Positions 47,495-59,781 of a DNA stretch of 64,000 bases are shown here, piece by piece (position 1 is the stretch's first letter; every line of letters begins with the position of its first letter). Position numbers and translations under genes: made by a program. The notes beneath the pieces are model-generated. The model saw only the letters and a list, made by a program, of their open reading frames with translations. It did no database searches and was not told where the DNA came from. The DNA is taken from NCBI RefSeq assembly GCF_904849725.1, contig NC_058519.1, forward strand, positions 536,122,316 through 536,186,315, given 5' to 3'. This DNA comes from Hordeum vulgare subsp. vulgare. Its lineage: Eukaryota; Streptophyta; Magnoliopsida; Poales; Poaceae.

Positions 47495-49109
47495 TGATAC
47501 GTCCCAAATGTATCTATAATTTTTGATGGTTTCATGTTGTTATCTTGTCATCTTTGGATGTTTTATGTACCTTCTATATCTTTTTGGGACTAACTTATTA
47601 ATTCAGTGCCAAGTGCCAGTTCCTGTTTTTCTGTGTTTATGGCTCTTTTCATATCTGATTTTGGAACGGAGTCCAAACGGAAGAAAATCCCTGAAATGAT
47701 TTTTTTTCCAAACGAATGAAGATCAGGGGGCTTGTGGGCCAAGCCAGGAGGGCTACAGGGATCCCATAAGCCCCCTCTCCGCCACCAGGGGGGCGGCGGA
47801 GGGCAGGCTTGTGGCCCCCCTGGCGCCCCGTGACCTAGATGTTGCGCCTATATATTCCCTAAAAACCAGAAAAAATCAAGGGATCCACGAAAATACTTTT
47901 CCGCCACCGCAAGCTTCCGTTTCCGCGAGATCTCATCTGGAGACCCTTCCCGGTGCCCTGCCGGAGGGGACTTTGGAGTTGGAGGGCTTCTTCATCATCA
48001 TCATCCCCCCTCCAATGACTCGGGAGTAGTTCACTTCAGACCTACGGGTCCGTAGTTAGTAGCTAGATGGCTTCTTCTCTCTCTTGGATCTTCAATACAA
48101 AGTTCTCCATGATCTTCATGGAGATCTATCCGGTATAATCTTCTTTGGCGGTGTGTTTGTCGAGATCCGATGAATTGTGGATTTGTGTTCAGATTATCTA
48201 TGATATACATTTGAGTCTTTGCTGATTTCTTATATGCATGATTTGATATCCTTGTAAGTCTTTCCGAGTCTTGGGTTTTGTTTGGCCAACTAGATCTATG
48301 ATTCTTGCAATGGGAGAAGTGCTTGGTTTTGGGTTCTTACCGTGTGGTGACCTTTCGTAGTGACAGTAGGGGCAGCAAGGTAAACATCGTGTAGTTGCCA
48401 TCAAGGGTAACAAGGTGGGCTCTGTCGTAGATATGGGATTGTCCATCTACATCATGTCATCTTGCTTAAGGCGTTACTATGTTCTTTTGGACTTAATGCA
48501 CTAGATGCATGCTGGATAGCGGTCGACGTGTGGACTAATATTAGTAGATGCAGAAACTATCGGTCTACTTGTTTTGGACGTGATGCCTATAGATATAATC
48601 ATTGCCATAGATGACGTCACGACTTTGTGTGGTTCTATCAATTGCTCAACAGTAATTTGTTCACCCACCATCTACTTGCTTTCATGAGAGAAGCCACTAG
48701 TAAACACTACGGCCCCCGGGTCTATTCACACCTATCGTTTCCACTTTCGCTTTTACTTTGCTTTGTTACTTTGTTGCTTTTAGTTCTCACTTGGCGAACA
48801 ATCTATAAGGGATTGACAAACCCTTCATAGCGTTGGGAGCAAGCTTTTTGTGTTTGTGCAGGCTCTTGTGATACTCCTTCACTGGATCGATACCTTGGTT
48901 CTCAAACTGAGGGAAATACTTACCACTGCTGCGCTACATCACCCTTTCCGCTTCGAGGGAACACCAACGGAAGGTTCCAAGTCCACGGGGGAAATCCTTT
49001 GCGTATTTTCCTAGGAAGTCCCTTAAGGCGTAGCCGTAGCAGAAGGATTCCTGGTGTAGTCGACACACCTATTTCTGGCGCCATTGGAAGGTCTTTTGTT
49101 GCAGTAGCA
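47495..49109 (+). repeat. 3' LTR of element C (1615 bp)
   Basis: Starts TGATACGTCCC after the polypurine tract, ends GCAGTAGCA, then the duplication CTTGA. Confidence 0.93.
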
Positions 49110-49114
49110 CTTGA

Positions 49115-49614
49115 TATGACAAAAATGACCCTCGGTCTATGGCCAATCGACACGTGTTCCAATGGTCGGATTTCAAAGATACACATGATAACATTACTTG
49201 GGTTGCAAGTAATGCTAACTCAACCAACCCTGGAAGAGATTTCCTCTCATTGTCTTCGCTCTAAGACATAGTTAAATGTGGGTTGAGTATTACGTCACCA
49301 TCTGACTACGATCGCATTGACCCCACTTAACAATATGGTGGTTCCTATGACTCACGAAAGAAGAAACAAAACAACAAAAGACTTCGTCTTCACATTTCAT
49401 TATCTTCAAGTGATTATATTCACGCACCACCAATGGCTTTGGCTGTCATATATGTCTTTAGACATTTTTGGGGGTCATGTTCGGGAGTTAAACTGAATCT
49501 CTAGGGACTTGTATCTGTGTTATCATGTGAACTCTCACAAACAAATTAGTCCATCAACCATATTTGTCTTCAATACTCCAAAACCAAAAAAAGGTGGCAC
49601 TAGATGCACTTACA
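49115..49614 (-). repeat. 5' LTR of Copia G, outer part
   Basis: Minus-strand start is TGTAAGTGCATC at 49614. The sequence continues across the element C insertion into 42162-41314. The bases beyond the LTR are ATACT; the matching target site would be on the lost end. Confidence 0.8.
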
Positions 49615-50739
49615 ATACTTGACCCATATTTGGGGCGGATATGGCTAGAAACCACGTCGGATTGACCATGAGCGCCCATGCGGGGACACAAAACGATTGT
49701 TGGACAAACGAGTGACTCCTCCGCTCTGTGCCGCATGGAGTGGTTTGTGTCGCACGAGGGAGGAAGTCCGGCTACTTAAGCCCGACGACGGTAGCCAAAC
49801 GCTAGTCGTCTCCATTCCTTCCCTCTCCTCCCACCTATGATGACACCTTGCATCCACTCATCGTAGCCGCTAGTCATGGACCGACAAAGGATCACTACCC
49901 TCGGACGCGCGTCTACGCATCCGCAAGCATTTGGGGAGGATTATAGTACATATGTGTAGATTTATCGTACTGGAATTAGGGTCGGGGATCCACATGGGCC
50001 CCACAACACAACAGGGCTTGCCGAGGGGGGTGGGAGCACCCTGTTGGCTTGTGGCCCACAGGCTACCCCCCCCCCCCTCTCGTACTTCTTTGCTCCATAA
50101 TTCCTCATATATTCCAGATATAATTCACAAAAAATTCAACTGATTCCAAGAACTTCTATTTCTACACAAAAATAACAGCACGGTAGTTCTGCTAAAAACT
50201 GCGTGAGACCCACTTCACATGATTCTGAAATACATGAACCTAATAAACACATGATTAGAGGACGTGTTAGGTGCATACCTTCCCTGGCCTTCTCAAATGT
50301 TTGGAAAAAATACTATGCCAGTGTCGTGGTAAAAAAATTCACACCCACCTCACTTATTATTTGGCAAGAATATATGAGATCGATGGGTAGGCACCATTGG
50401 AAACCAAATTTTGTGAAGCAATATCAAAATATAATTGGCAACCAATATTTTGGTAGTTCTAGATTGGGACACCAAACCAAACATGCCCAGGTTTTCATGT
50501 TCATTTAAAAATAATAGGATTTTGCTTTACTAGATTATTACATCACAAGAAAACAGAAAGATCATTTTCAAGGTATTTGAGTTGATGCTAAATTTTCTTT
50601 TAAATATAGTGCAATGGGTCCTTAGAGAATCTCTAAAGCACACCCTCAAACTATGCGCAATGGTTCGTACTGTACACTTTAGACGTGTTTTGCCATCCAA
50701 TGATGGTCTGTATCGGTCCATCGAGCGGTCCATGCGTAT
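49615..50739. other. Low-information stretch with TE fragments
   Basis: 49615-49960 has no long frame but resembles gene-flank sequence (CTACTTAAGCCCGACGACGG). 49975-50200 looks like an LTR fragment (purine-rich block and GCTTGTGGCCC). Inverted short motifs near 50400-50490 suggest an old MITE. A run of eleven or more C is at about 50068. None is assignable with confidence. Confidence 0.35.
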
Positions 50740-51247
50740 TTTTACACAAATACAATAAAACAGGGGAGGCTTTGCGAGAGTGTGGAGGAGTCACGTAGGA
50801 CTCCAACACCCTTGGCGCACTAGAAACACATCAAAATAACTCTCGAACCCCTTCATCCTCCCATTTTATCTCCGTACGCTTTTATTTCTAACCTTCACCT
50901 TTCTCCACCACCTCGGCTGGCACGCCACACCATTGCCGGAACTCGACGAGTCTGTCACCTCCAACGGTAGAGCCGGGCTCCATGTTGCTTCTCCTTCATT
51001 CTCATTCCACATCTATCGTTCGACCGCCATGTAAGTACCATCCACTCCTATGATAGTGACCATGCCCGCAACTGTTCGGTGAATTGCCCCAGCTAATTTT
51101 TTTGTCCCTTCTTACTTGAAGTTGTACATTCGGTTATGGGGTACATATATGATCACTATGTTGAGTTGTCCGGTGGCTCATCCGATGTGAAGTTATACAT
51201 GGATGAGAGGAGGATAATGCAAACGGTCCTTCTAGATGGAGAGCATG
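50740..51247 (+). pseudogene. PIF/Harbinger transposase, 5' portion
   Basis: 51136-51247 encodes MGYIYDHYVEL to VLLDGEH, similar to the N-terminus of grass PIF/Harbinger (HARBI1-like) nucleases. The preceding bases look like 5' UTR. The reading frame is cut after the first base of a codon by the CACTA element and continues at 53835 once one target copy is removed. Confidence 0.6.
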
Positions 51248-53831
51248 CACTAGTGCAAAAATGGCTAGCCATAACTCTTATTTGTGGCACGCCATTTTTC
51301 TCCAATGCCAGCACTAATATTTTCAAGCACTAATTTCGTTGGCTAAATTCGAATGCCATAGCTATTTTCATAGTGCTGGCATTGCACATTATGCCCGGCG
51401 TTGCACATTAGGCCCATTTGGCCCACGCCAACAGTAGTCGGTTTTAACAGCCCGGTTCAGTAAAAAAACTTATCCTTTCGTCAATCTCGATCCCCAACTC
51501 CATCGGCCCGTCCTCCTCTCGATATCCGCCGCCGCTGCCACGTGACGCATCCTGTCTTGGCCTAACGCCGCCCATCGATGCCGCTCGTCTTCGCCCGACG
51601 CCACCTGCACACTTCTCCTCGCCCTCGAGCACCTCTGTGGTAAGTTTACATCCTTTTTAGTTTTTTGAGAAGAGAAAATGAAGGTGTTTATTAGGGTTGT
51701 AGGTTTGTTTTAGGAAAGCAGATGGCGACTCCATCCCTTTTATGCAGCCAACGCGTTTTCTAAAACGTAGGTGTTTCTTAGGGTTCTAGGTTTGTTGTAG
51801 AAAACTGAGAGGAGAAAATGTAGGTGTTTCTTATGTCTACATAGTTTGGTAGCAAATGTTTGTCTAGATGGGATTTTTTAAAGATTTGTTAGGGCAGTTC
51901 TTCATTCATAATTGTATAATACTAGGATTTTTTGTTCTAAGGTGTGATTCCTCATAGTTTGGTAGCATATGTGTGCAGATGATTGATTAGTGTTTTGTTC
52001 TATGTTTTCATGATTTTTAGATGCAACATCCCATAGAAATCGATGAGATTGAATTAACATATCCCCATCTTTGTGATTATTTATCGATCCAGCTTTCAAA
52101 GTGGTATAGAAAAATTAGGTATCTACACAATTGACATGGCTCTTCCTTTTATGGAGCCAGCACACTCATAATTAGTTTCTCATTTGGAAACCTGATAGTA
52201 AAAGGCAGAAGCTAAAAATGTACTTCTTAAAGAACAAGGACTTGATGTTGTTTAACCAGACTAGTGTTGGGGTATGAACCCTTACTTTTTGTAGAAACTT
52301 GGTTCTTTTTTGTAGAAACTTAGTTCTTTTTTGTAATGTACATGTGGTTTGTAGTGGACTATATGCAACCACGTATTGCATGAGTATAGTGGACTATACA
52401 TTGTGTAGCTACATTATGATCTTTATGTAGCTACATTGTGATCTTTGTGTAGCTTGCAAGTGTTTCTATCTGTCTACAATTTTTTTGATAATACACTCTA
52501 AAACATTACATCACAAGGTTTTCTGCTTGATGCTACAACACGACTGACTCTAGCATTTGGGAAGACTCCTCTGATCACTGGTCAGGGTTAACCGAAGAAA
52601 TGAAAAGAGAGAACTAACCAGGTAATTATGGTTACAAAAAGCATGCATGGGCATTCCGAACATCAAAATATCTAACCATTAATTAATTGTTGAACCTAAC
52701 GTCGGAAACTCTTTTTATTTAGGATCGGTCTTCCTCGTTCGTTCCCTCAAGTGTTCGGTCACTCCTCGTCGACCTTGTTTTGTTCAGAATAGTATTGCAA
52801 GAGGTTCCGGGTAGTGCCCCCTCAGAACAAGGTAAGAGCGAATGATCTTTAGCTGGACGGAATCAAACAAATTTCCCAATGTTTCCAAATTAGTCCAACT
52901 TCGTACCTTTCCGGCATAAACCGTATATCTCAGAGAGGTCGTATTTATGTGGGTTGGTAGTCTTCTGTTCTTTCAGATAGTGGGATGCGTTGCCCTTTTG
53001 AAACGTGAAATCATAAACATGTTGGTTGAAGTAGTAGTACCATTTTCTCATGAGAATTCTAAGTTGCCATAGAAAGATGGAAGTCATCATCATCCCCTCA
53101 TTTTTGAAACCCTTGTGAGGCATACATACGAGGTCCACCTTCTCAAGCACCGGTTGAGCAGCAGACATGTGACGGGACGTCCTCAATCACGAGTTGATCG
53201 TGTTACATAAGGGTACCATCAAGGCCTTGGAGGAGTTGAATGCTTCCCTCGCGAAGGAGAGGTATAAGATTTTCTATGATAATGTTATTGTCTACAATAA
53301 GGTTTACGGTCTTAAGTGTCATATCACGTCGATGAACCTCGACATAAGTAATTACAAGAATGAATTTCAAGTCCTCAAGGCCGAGAGGACTCAACTGAAG
53401 ATAGAGAAAGTCCATTACATCATGGAGGGGCAGATGCATAGGAATAAGCTCCGCGAGCTTAAGTTAGCCCTTAGAAAATAGGTAGTGCGAGGGGCAGATC
53501 GATATACATTGTGATCAAAGTTGGTACTTTCTTTTATGATTTGGTAACTTTTGTGAATTGCAGAAATGTTTAGTTTCTGAAGTTGGTAATTTTTGTGAAT
53601 TGTTGAACGTTTAGTTTGTGAAGTTTCGACCGCTGTGTATTTTCTTGATTAGCTAAATATGGCAGTGTCGACATGCAACTCTGTCCAATGCCATAGGTAT
53701 TGAAACTAATGTTGGCGTCGTCACCAACGCCACCACTAAGTTCTAATAATGGCGACATAGTGGTGGTGTTGGGTGTCCATGCGAGCAAGTCCATTTTTGA
53801 CACATCTTAGCCAGGCATTTCTGCACTAGTG
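51248..53831. mobile_element. Non-autonomous CACTA DNA transposon (2584 bp)
   Basis: The left end is CACTAGTGCAAAAATGGC; the right end in reverse complement is CACTAGTGCAGAAATGCC. These are matching CACTA-family terminal inverted repeats. Flanks are ATG (51245-51247) and GTG (53832-53834), a 3-bp duplication with one substitution. Subterminal sequence is rich in GCCAGCACT- and GGCGTTGGTG-like repeats. No TNP1/TNP2 transposase is visible. Confidence 0.9.
53173..53481 (+). CDS. Coiled-coil ORF inside the CACTA element, probably a partial gene
   Basis: An open frame of about 100 codons contains LHKGTIKALEELNASLAKER and a second Lys/Glu/Leu-rich helix ending ELKLALRK. It looks like a long coiled coil. 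No ATG lies at the start of the open frame, so it is likely an exon or the 3' end of a longer gene, perhaps captured from the host. Family not recognised. Confidence 0.4.
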   Translation, partial: RDVLNHELIVLHKGTIKALEELNASLAKERYKIFYDNVIVYNKVYGLKCHITSMNLDISNYKNEFQVLKAERTQLKIEKVHYIMEGQMHRNKLRELKLALRK

Positions 53832-54480
53832 GTGTGGAGGAGCATGTTCTAAATTTCAAGGGATCGATCAAGAGTCATCGAGTTCTCAACCACAATATGG
53901 CACACACACACATTTGATTATGATGGACGATTACCTTGCCCTCGATGCCCTTTTCGCTAATAATTTTTGTTGGTGCTTCGGATGTGCAAAAATATTTTCA
54001 ACCGTCTCTACCATTATGTCCTTCCTTTGATGACTATGTCATTTTGAGAAAGGATGCAGTGAGGAGGATTGGGTTTTCTGGTTACCAGAAGTGCACGGCC
54101 ATACTATGGATTCTTGCATATGGCACAACCACGGATTCATGGAACGAGTACCTACGTATATTTAAGAGCACATGCACAGATTCCATGGCCAGGTTTGCAA
54201 CTATCATGGTCGAGGTGTCTAGACATTAGTACCCGAGAGAACCAAATGTGGAAGGCACCGATATGATCTTGGCAATCTCACAAGCAAGAGGGTGGCTAGA
54301 TTTGCTCGGATCTCTTGAGTGCATGCATTGAAAATGGAAGAATTGTCCAAAAGATTTACAAGGGTAATATCAGGGTCAAATTAAAAATCTCACCATCATT
54401 CTAGAAGCAGATGCACCACATGATCTTGGGATTTGTTTGCAAGCACAATTGCTCCCTAAGGTGGTTTTGGTAACTAATAC
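53832..54480 (+). pseudogene. PIF/Harbinger transposase, 3' portion
   Basis: After the CACTA element the frame resumes EEHVLNFKGSIKSHRVLN. Then come ILRKDAV, IGFSGYQKCTA, LAYGTTTDSWNEYLR, LLGSLECMH and KNCPKDLQGQYQG, the conserved core of grass Harbinger nucleases. The second catalytic block (SLDCMHW in relatives) has Asp replaced by Glu, and a stop follows. At least two frameshifts lie between 53900 and 54060. The protein is non-functional. Confidence 0.82.
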
Positions 54481-54540
54481 CAGCATATGTATCATTGAAC
54501 TAATGATTCTATTCAAGTACATTTCAGAAAAGTTCAAAGA

Positions 54541-55816
54541 TGCATGGTCTAAAGGATTATGAGGAGAAACCCCAATTATGCAAGGAAAGGATTTGGATTG
54601 GCCAAGGTTAAGAAAGAGGACACTGCATTTTATATTTTTGAGAAATCACTTTTTAGTTCATAGGAAAGCCAATACTATTAAAAGGGGGTGAGGTATTTAT
54701 GATGAATTGCTTGCTCAATTGCTTAGAGATAGCCACAAAAAATACTCATCATTTCTCTCACAAAAATCTCTATCCAAAGCCTACACATCAATTTCGGTGC
54801 CACCAATAATTCCATTTTGGTCCTACCCATTTTTCAAGTGACACAACCTTTGCCAAACCCTAATCACTCGGTACGACAAACTTTCATACCGGTTCCACCA
54901 AAAGTCGGTGATCAACTTTCTGGTGTGTCCATTTCAAGAATCGGAAATACTGAGTTTTGAAATTGGTCTCACCGAGATTTGGAAACTGTCCTAGGTCACC
55001 AAATCAGTACCACCAAGAATTCAAAAGTCGCCACATTTAGTGCAAATCAATACCACCGAGAATCATTTCGGTGTCACCGAGTTGGGCAATAACGTGGTAA
55101 CGGTTAGATTATGGGAGATGACTGTATATAGCCATCCACCACCTCTCATTCAGAGAGAAAGCACTCAGAACACACACACACTTGCCATATCAATACTTCT
55201 GATAGAGAGCCACCTACTCATGTGCTTGACTGTTGAGGAGACGATATTTTGAAGAGCAAGGAGCTCATCATTCTACCGCATCTATTACCTTTTGTAGGGT
55301 GGTGCCTCCTAGATTGGTTAGGTGTCCCTTGGGAGCCTCCTACTTCGTGTTGTGGAGTTGAACCAAGAAGTTTGTAAGGGCATGGAGATCACCTACTTCG
55401 TGAAGATCTACCCGTGTGAGGCTAGTCTTGTGTGGACGTAAGCCATGGTGGAATACACAAGGTCGCTTCTTCATGGACCCCTTGTGAGTGGATCCGATCA
55501 TGGACTCTCACAGCCGTTACCCTCCGTGGGTTGAAGTCTCCACTAACGTGGACGTACGATAGCACCACCTATTAGAACCACGCCAAAAATCGATGTGTCA
55601 ACCTTTGCGTTTGATATTCCTTTCCTACCCTCTACTTACATTTGCGTGTCTTTAATTTCCATTGTTATACTCTTAGATATGCATGTGTATGGTGTACTTG
55701 ACTAGTCACAAATTGCTAAAACTAGTCCACAATTAAAATTGGTAAAAGGCTAAGTTTTTATTTGGTCAAGTAGTCTAATCACCCCCCCCCCCTCTAGACA
55801 TACTTCGGATCCTACA
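54541..55816 (+). repeat. 5' LTR of Copia F (left boundary approximate)
   Basis: Ends GGATCCTACA two bases before the primer site. Contains a long C run at 55782-55793. The left edge near 54541 (TGCATGGTC) is a guess, because Harbinger sequence ends shortly before and no second LTR copy exists for comparison. Confidence 0.6.
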
Positions 55817-55818
55817 AG

Positions 55819-55830
55819 TGGTATCATAGC
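55819..55830 (+). other. Primer binding site of Copia F
   Basis: TGGTATCATAGC matches the initiator tRNA-Met site with one mismatch (T for G at position 9). Confidence 0.85.
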
Positions 55831-56890
55831 TTTGGTCTCCATTGAATTGGTTTCATAACCTAGGAGAGTATGGCATAAAATGAGGGAAATTACCACCGTA
55901 GAGGTCCATATTTTGATGGTATAAATATTGCTAGTTGGAAGCATAAGATGAAAATGCATATCCATGGTCATAACCCTACTGTTTGGGATGTTGTTCATGT
56001 TGGTGATTTCTTTAGTGATGGAAGGGAACCAGATCGCGATGCAACAATAGAAGAATTGAAGATGTTACAATGCAATGTTCAAGCTTACGACATTCTATTC
56101 AACTACCCGTGCCTCGAAGAATTCAACAAAATAAGCCGCCTTCAGAATGCAGAGGAAATTTGGGACACTTTGGTTGATATGCATGAAGGTACACAATGTG
56201 TCAAGGAACCTAAGTTGGATATGCTACAAAGTCAGCTTGACAAGTTCAATATGAACGATGGTGAAGGAGCTGCTGAGATGTACTCTAGGCTAGCTCTCAT
56301 CACAAATGGAATTGTCGGCTTAGGAAGCGAACAGATGACCGACAAATTCATCATCAAGAAGATAATTAGAGCCTTGGACGGAAGATACGACACCGTGTGC
56401 ACATTGATACAAAGGATCACAAGCCAACAGAAGTCATTGGAAGGATGGTTGCTCATGAAATCTCACTCAAGGAAAAAAGATGACATGCACAACAGTCAAG
56501 TGGTGCTTACAAAGCTTCAAGTGATACTCCCGCTACCTCAAATGAAAACCTTGTTAACAAAGAGGAGATCAGCCTCATGGTAAGGAAATTCAACAAGTTC
56601 TACAAGAGTAGAGGCAAAGAGAGAAGCTCTAGCTCAAGATATGAAGAGAAGCGTTCATCTAGTCATGACAGAAACTGTTACAATTGTGGAAAGCCCGGAC
56701 ACTATTCTAATGAGTGCTCGGCTCCCCCACAAACGAAGAGAAGAGTCACATAGAAGACGAAGCTCAAGAGAAGAATCACCTCCTATAGAGAGAAGGAGTA
56801 GAGAATATCGTTATGAATGTAGACACTCTCGGAGAAGCAAGAAATAGTAGAAGAAGGGCAAGTACACCAAGAGCCACTCGGAAAGAATAC

Positions 56891-58641
56891 TATTGGGTAA
56901 CGTAGCATAAATTCAAAATTTTCCTACGCCATATTCCGATCTTCCTATGGAGAGACCAGCAACGAGAGAGGGGAGAGTGCATCTTCATACCTTTGAAGAT
57001 CGCTAAGCGGAAGCGTTGCTAGAACGCGGTTGATGGAGTCACACTCGCGGTGTGATTCCGATCTAGTGTCGAACCACGACACCTCCGCGTTCAACACACG
57101 TGCAGCCCGGTGACGTCTCCTGCACCTTGATCCAACAACGAGGAGGTGGAGGTTGGGAAAGATCTCCGGCAGCATGACGGCGTGGTGTCGATGGAGAGAC
57201 GAGGTCTCCCGACAGGGCTTCGCCAAGCACCGTGGGAGAGGAGGAAGAAGAGGAGGAGGCCTACACCGAGAGAGAGACGGAAAACCGTGTCTCCGATGGC
57301 CAAAAAACCCGCTATATATAGGGGGAGGGAGGGTGGTGCCCCTTTAGGGTTTCCCCCTTGAGGGGGCGGCATCCCTAGATAGGGGAGGGGTGGCGGCCAT
57401 GAGGGGAGGAGGGGGTGGCGCACCCCCTGGTGGGCCTTAGGCCCACCTGCGCTAGGGTTCCCCCCCCCTTCCCCCTCTTAGGCGCCATGGGCTGGGTGTG
57501 GGGGGCGCACCGGCCCATCCAAGGGCTGGTTCCCTCTCACACTTGGCCCATGTAGCCTCCTGGGGCTGGTGGTCTCTCCCGGTGGGCCTCCGGAACCCTT
57601 CCGGTGGTCCCGACACTTTGCTGGTGGTGCCCCAGACATTTCCGGCGTCCAAACCCATCCATCCTATATATCAATATTTACCTCCGGACCATTCCGGAGC
57701 TCCTCGTGATGTCGGGATCTCATCCGGGACTCTGAACAACCTTCGGTAACCTCGTATTACAATTCCCTATAACCCTAGCGTCATCGAACCTTAAGTGTGT
57801 AGACCCTACGGGTTCGGGAGGCATGCACACATGACCGAGTCACCTCTCCGACCAATAACCGTCAGCGGGGTCTGGATACCCATGGTGGCTCCCACATGTT
57901 CCACGCTGATCTCATCGGATGAACCACGATGTCAAGGATTCAATCAATCCCGTATAGAATTCCCTTTGTGTGTTGGTATAGAATTTGCCCGAGATTCGAT
58001 CGTTGGTATACTTATACCTTGTTCAATCTCGTTACCGGTAAATCTCTCTTTACTCGTTCCGTAGCATGTCATCCTGTGACTAACTTCTTATTCACATTGA
58101 GCTCATGATGATGTTATACCGAGTGGGCCAAGGAATACCTCTCCGTCACACGGAGTGACAAATCCCGATCTCGATTCGTACCAACCCAACAGATATTTTC
58201 AGAGATACCCGTAGTGCACCTTTATAGTCACCCAGTTACATCATGATGTTTGATGCACCCAAAGCACTCCTACGGTATCCGGGAGTTGCACAATCTCATG
58301 GTCAAAGGAAAAGATACTTGACATTAGAAAAGCTTTAGCATACGAACAACATGATCTAGTGTTATGCTTAGGATTCGGTCTTGTCCATCACATCGTTCTC
58401 CTAATGATGTGATCCCATTATCAATGACATCTAATGTCCATGATCAGGAAACCATGATCATCTATTGATCAACGAGCTAGCAAACTAGAGGCTTGCTAGG
58501 GACACATTGTGATCTATTTATTCATACATGTATTACTGTTTCCTGTTAATACAATTATAGCATGAACAATAAACGATTATCATGAACAGGGAAATATGAT
58601 AATAACCATTTTATTATTGCCTCTAGGGCATATTTCCAACA
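56891..58641 (-). mobile_element. Angela/BARE/WIS-type Copia solo LTR (1751 bp)
   Basis: On the minus strand it starts TGTTGGAAATATGCCCTAGA at 58641 and ends CGTTACCCAATA at 56891, the known LTR of the Angela/BARE/WIS group. The terminal CA is mutated to TA. The 5-bp duplication AATAC flanks it (56886-56890 and 58642-58646). No internal region, so it is a solo LTR. Confidence 0.96.
57313..57320 (-). promoter_or_regulatory. TATA box of the Angela-type LTR
   Basis: TATATATA on the minus strand next to the GC-rich leader, as expected for this LTR group. Confidence 0.65.
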
Positions 58642-59781
58642 AATACATCAAGATCATGTTGGTGAATGGGTATCCGACTCCGAGTTCGACAACCAATCCG
58701 AGAGAAGCTACCACACGAACTCCGACTATAGCCAAGATGAAGGCGTTGTCGGTCTGGCACTGGTAACCTCCAACTCCTATGACATATTTGATTCACCAAA
58801 TGAAGGGATTGGAAACTGCTTCATGGAAAAAGGCCCCAAGGTATCACACCCCGAGTACTTTGACTTTGATAGTGATGAGGATGACTTGTTAGGACAAGAT
58901 GACTTGCTCTGTGATAAAACTAGTGACAATGATAAAAAGAATGAAATTTGATATTGATCATGCTAGTCAAGAGGAATCGAATGATGATGATAAGAAAGAG
59001 TTTGAACAACTAACTAAAGAATTGAACACTCTTAAGTTAGCTCATGAAACTACTCTAGAAGATCATGGAGAGCTTGCAAGAACTCCTGAGAAGCTACGCT
59101 TCGAGAAACTAAATTTAGAGCAAGAGCATGAGTTTCTAGAGAAATCAATAATGATCTTTGAAAGAAGAGTTCTTCTTATTTATCCAAAGGATTACTCTTG
59201 TCTACTTTTGTTCCACAAGTTAAACCTAAAAACACGAGTAACAAAGGCAAGAAAGTTTCTTCATCTAGTAACAACAATTCTAAAGTTAAATCAAATGTTG
59301 TTGTTGCTAGTAGCCCACTTGATTCCACTAATGATTCTCTTATCCAAGTTACATTTGAGCAAGAAAACAATTTATTGAAAGTAATTATAGAGAGTGTTGT
59401 CTTCAAGAGTCTTGCGGGAAGTAAGCAATTCGAGGAAGTTGTATGCAAGCACGGAGGACATTAGAAGAAGCAAGGTGTTGGCTACTTCAATGCCAACGGA
59501 GTTGAATGAAAAGAAGGTCGATACCCTATCCCAAAGTTTGTTCCCCAAAAGGATAAGTATGATCCTACTCTCCCCAAGGGAACAAGCTCTCAAGATGACC
59601 TTCCACCACAAGACCACAAGGCGAAGGGAAAGCTTCAAGAGGAGATTAACACATTTGAGGAAGAACCCCAAGCCAAGGTCAAGTGGATTCCCAAAGACAC
59701 TACTAGATGTACTTCATTTAGTGCTACCACAACTCCAAGGATCCCCATCAAGTTGGTGTGGGTCCCCAAGAATAAGAACTA

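Larger units (their letters stand above)
42163..49109 (+). mobile_element. Element C: complete non-autonomous Athila-like retrotransposon
   Basis: Two LTRs (42163-43781 and 47495-49109) share termini TGATAC and GTAGCA, and the 5-bp duplication CTTGA flanks the whole (42158-42162, 49110-49114). A tRNA-Asp-type primer site and a polypurine tract are present. The 3.7 kb interior has one ORF and no gag, RT or integrase. LTR identity is roughly 95% by eye, with most differences in the first 400 bases. Mobility would need proteins from an autonomous relative. Confidence 0.95.
33092..49614 (-). mobile_element. Copia G: SIRE-type Copia element, minus strand, truncated in RT
   Basis: Going leftwards on the minus strand: 5' LTR (49614-41314, interrupted), tRNA-Met primer site (41311-41300), gag, protease, integrase, start of RT. 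RT, RNase H and the 3' LTR are missing beyond 33092. Gag-protease-integrase-RT order is diagnostic of Copia; the long LTR and long gag spacer suggest the SIRE/Maximus lineage. Contains solo LTR D and element C as later insertions. Confidence 0.88.
55870..59781 (+). pseudogene. Copia F gag, interrupted by a solo LTR
   Basis: ATG at 55870 is followed by TAA at codon 3, then an open frame with GPYFDGINIASWKHKM and IWDTLVDMHEG, typical UBN2-type Copia gag. It stays open to 56583. A frameshift near 56540 restores the frame leading to the zinc knuckle CYNCGKPGHYSNEC (about 56682). The solo LTR sits at 56891-58641. Downstream the acidic stretch (DFDSDEDDLL), a coiled coil (about 58980-59160) and the basic end VWVPKNKN follow in shifting frames. 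Confidence 0.85.

Noticed and set aside
53832..54480. Domesticated Harbinger-derived host gene
   Set aside because: Several frameshifts, a stop and a CACTA insertion; decayed transposase.
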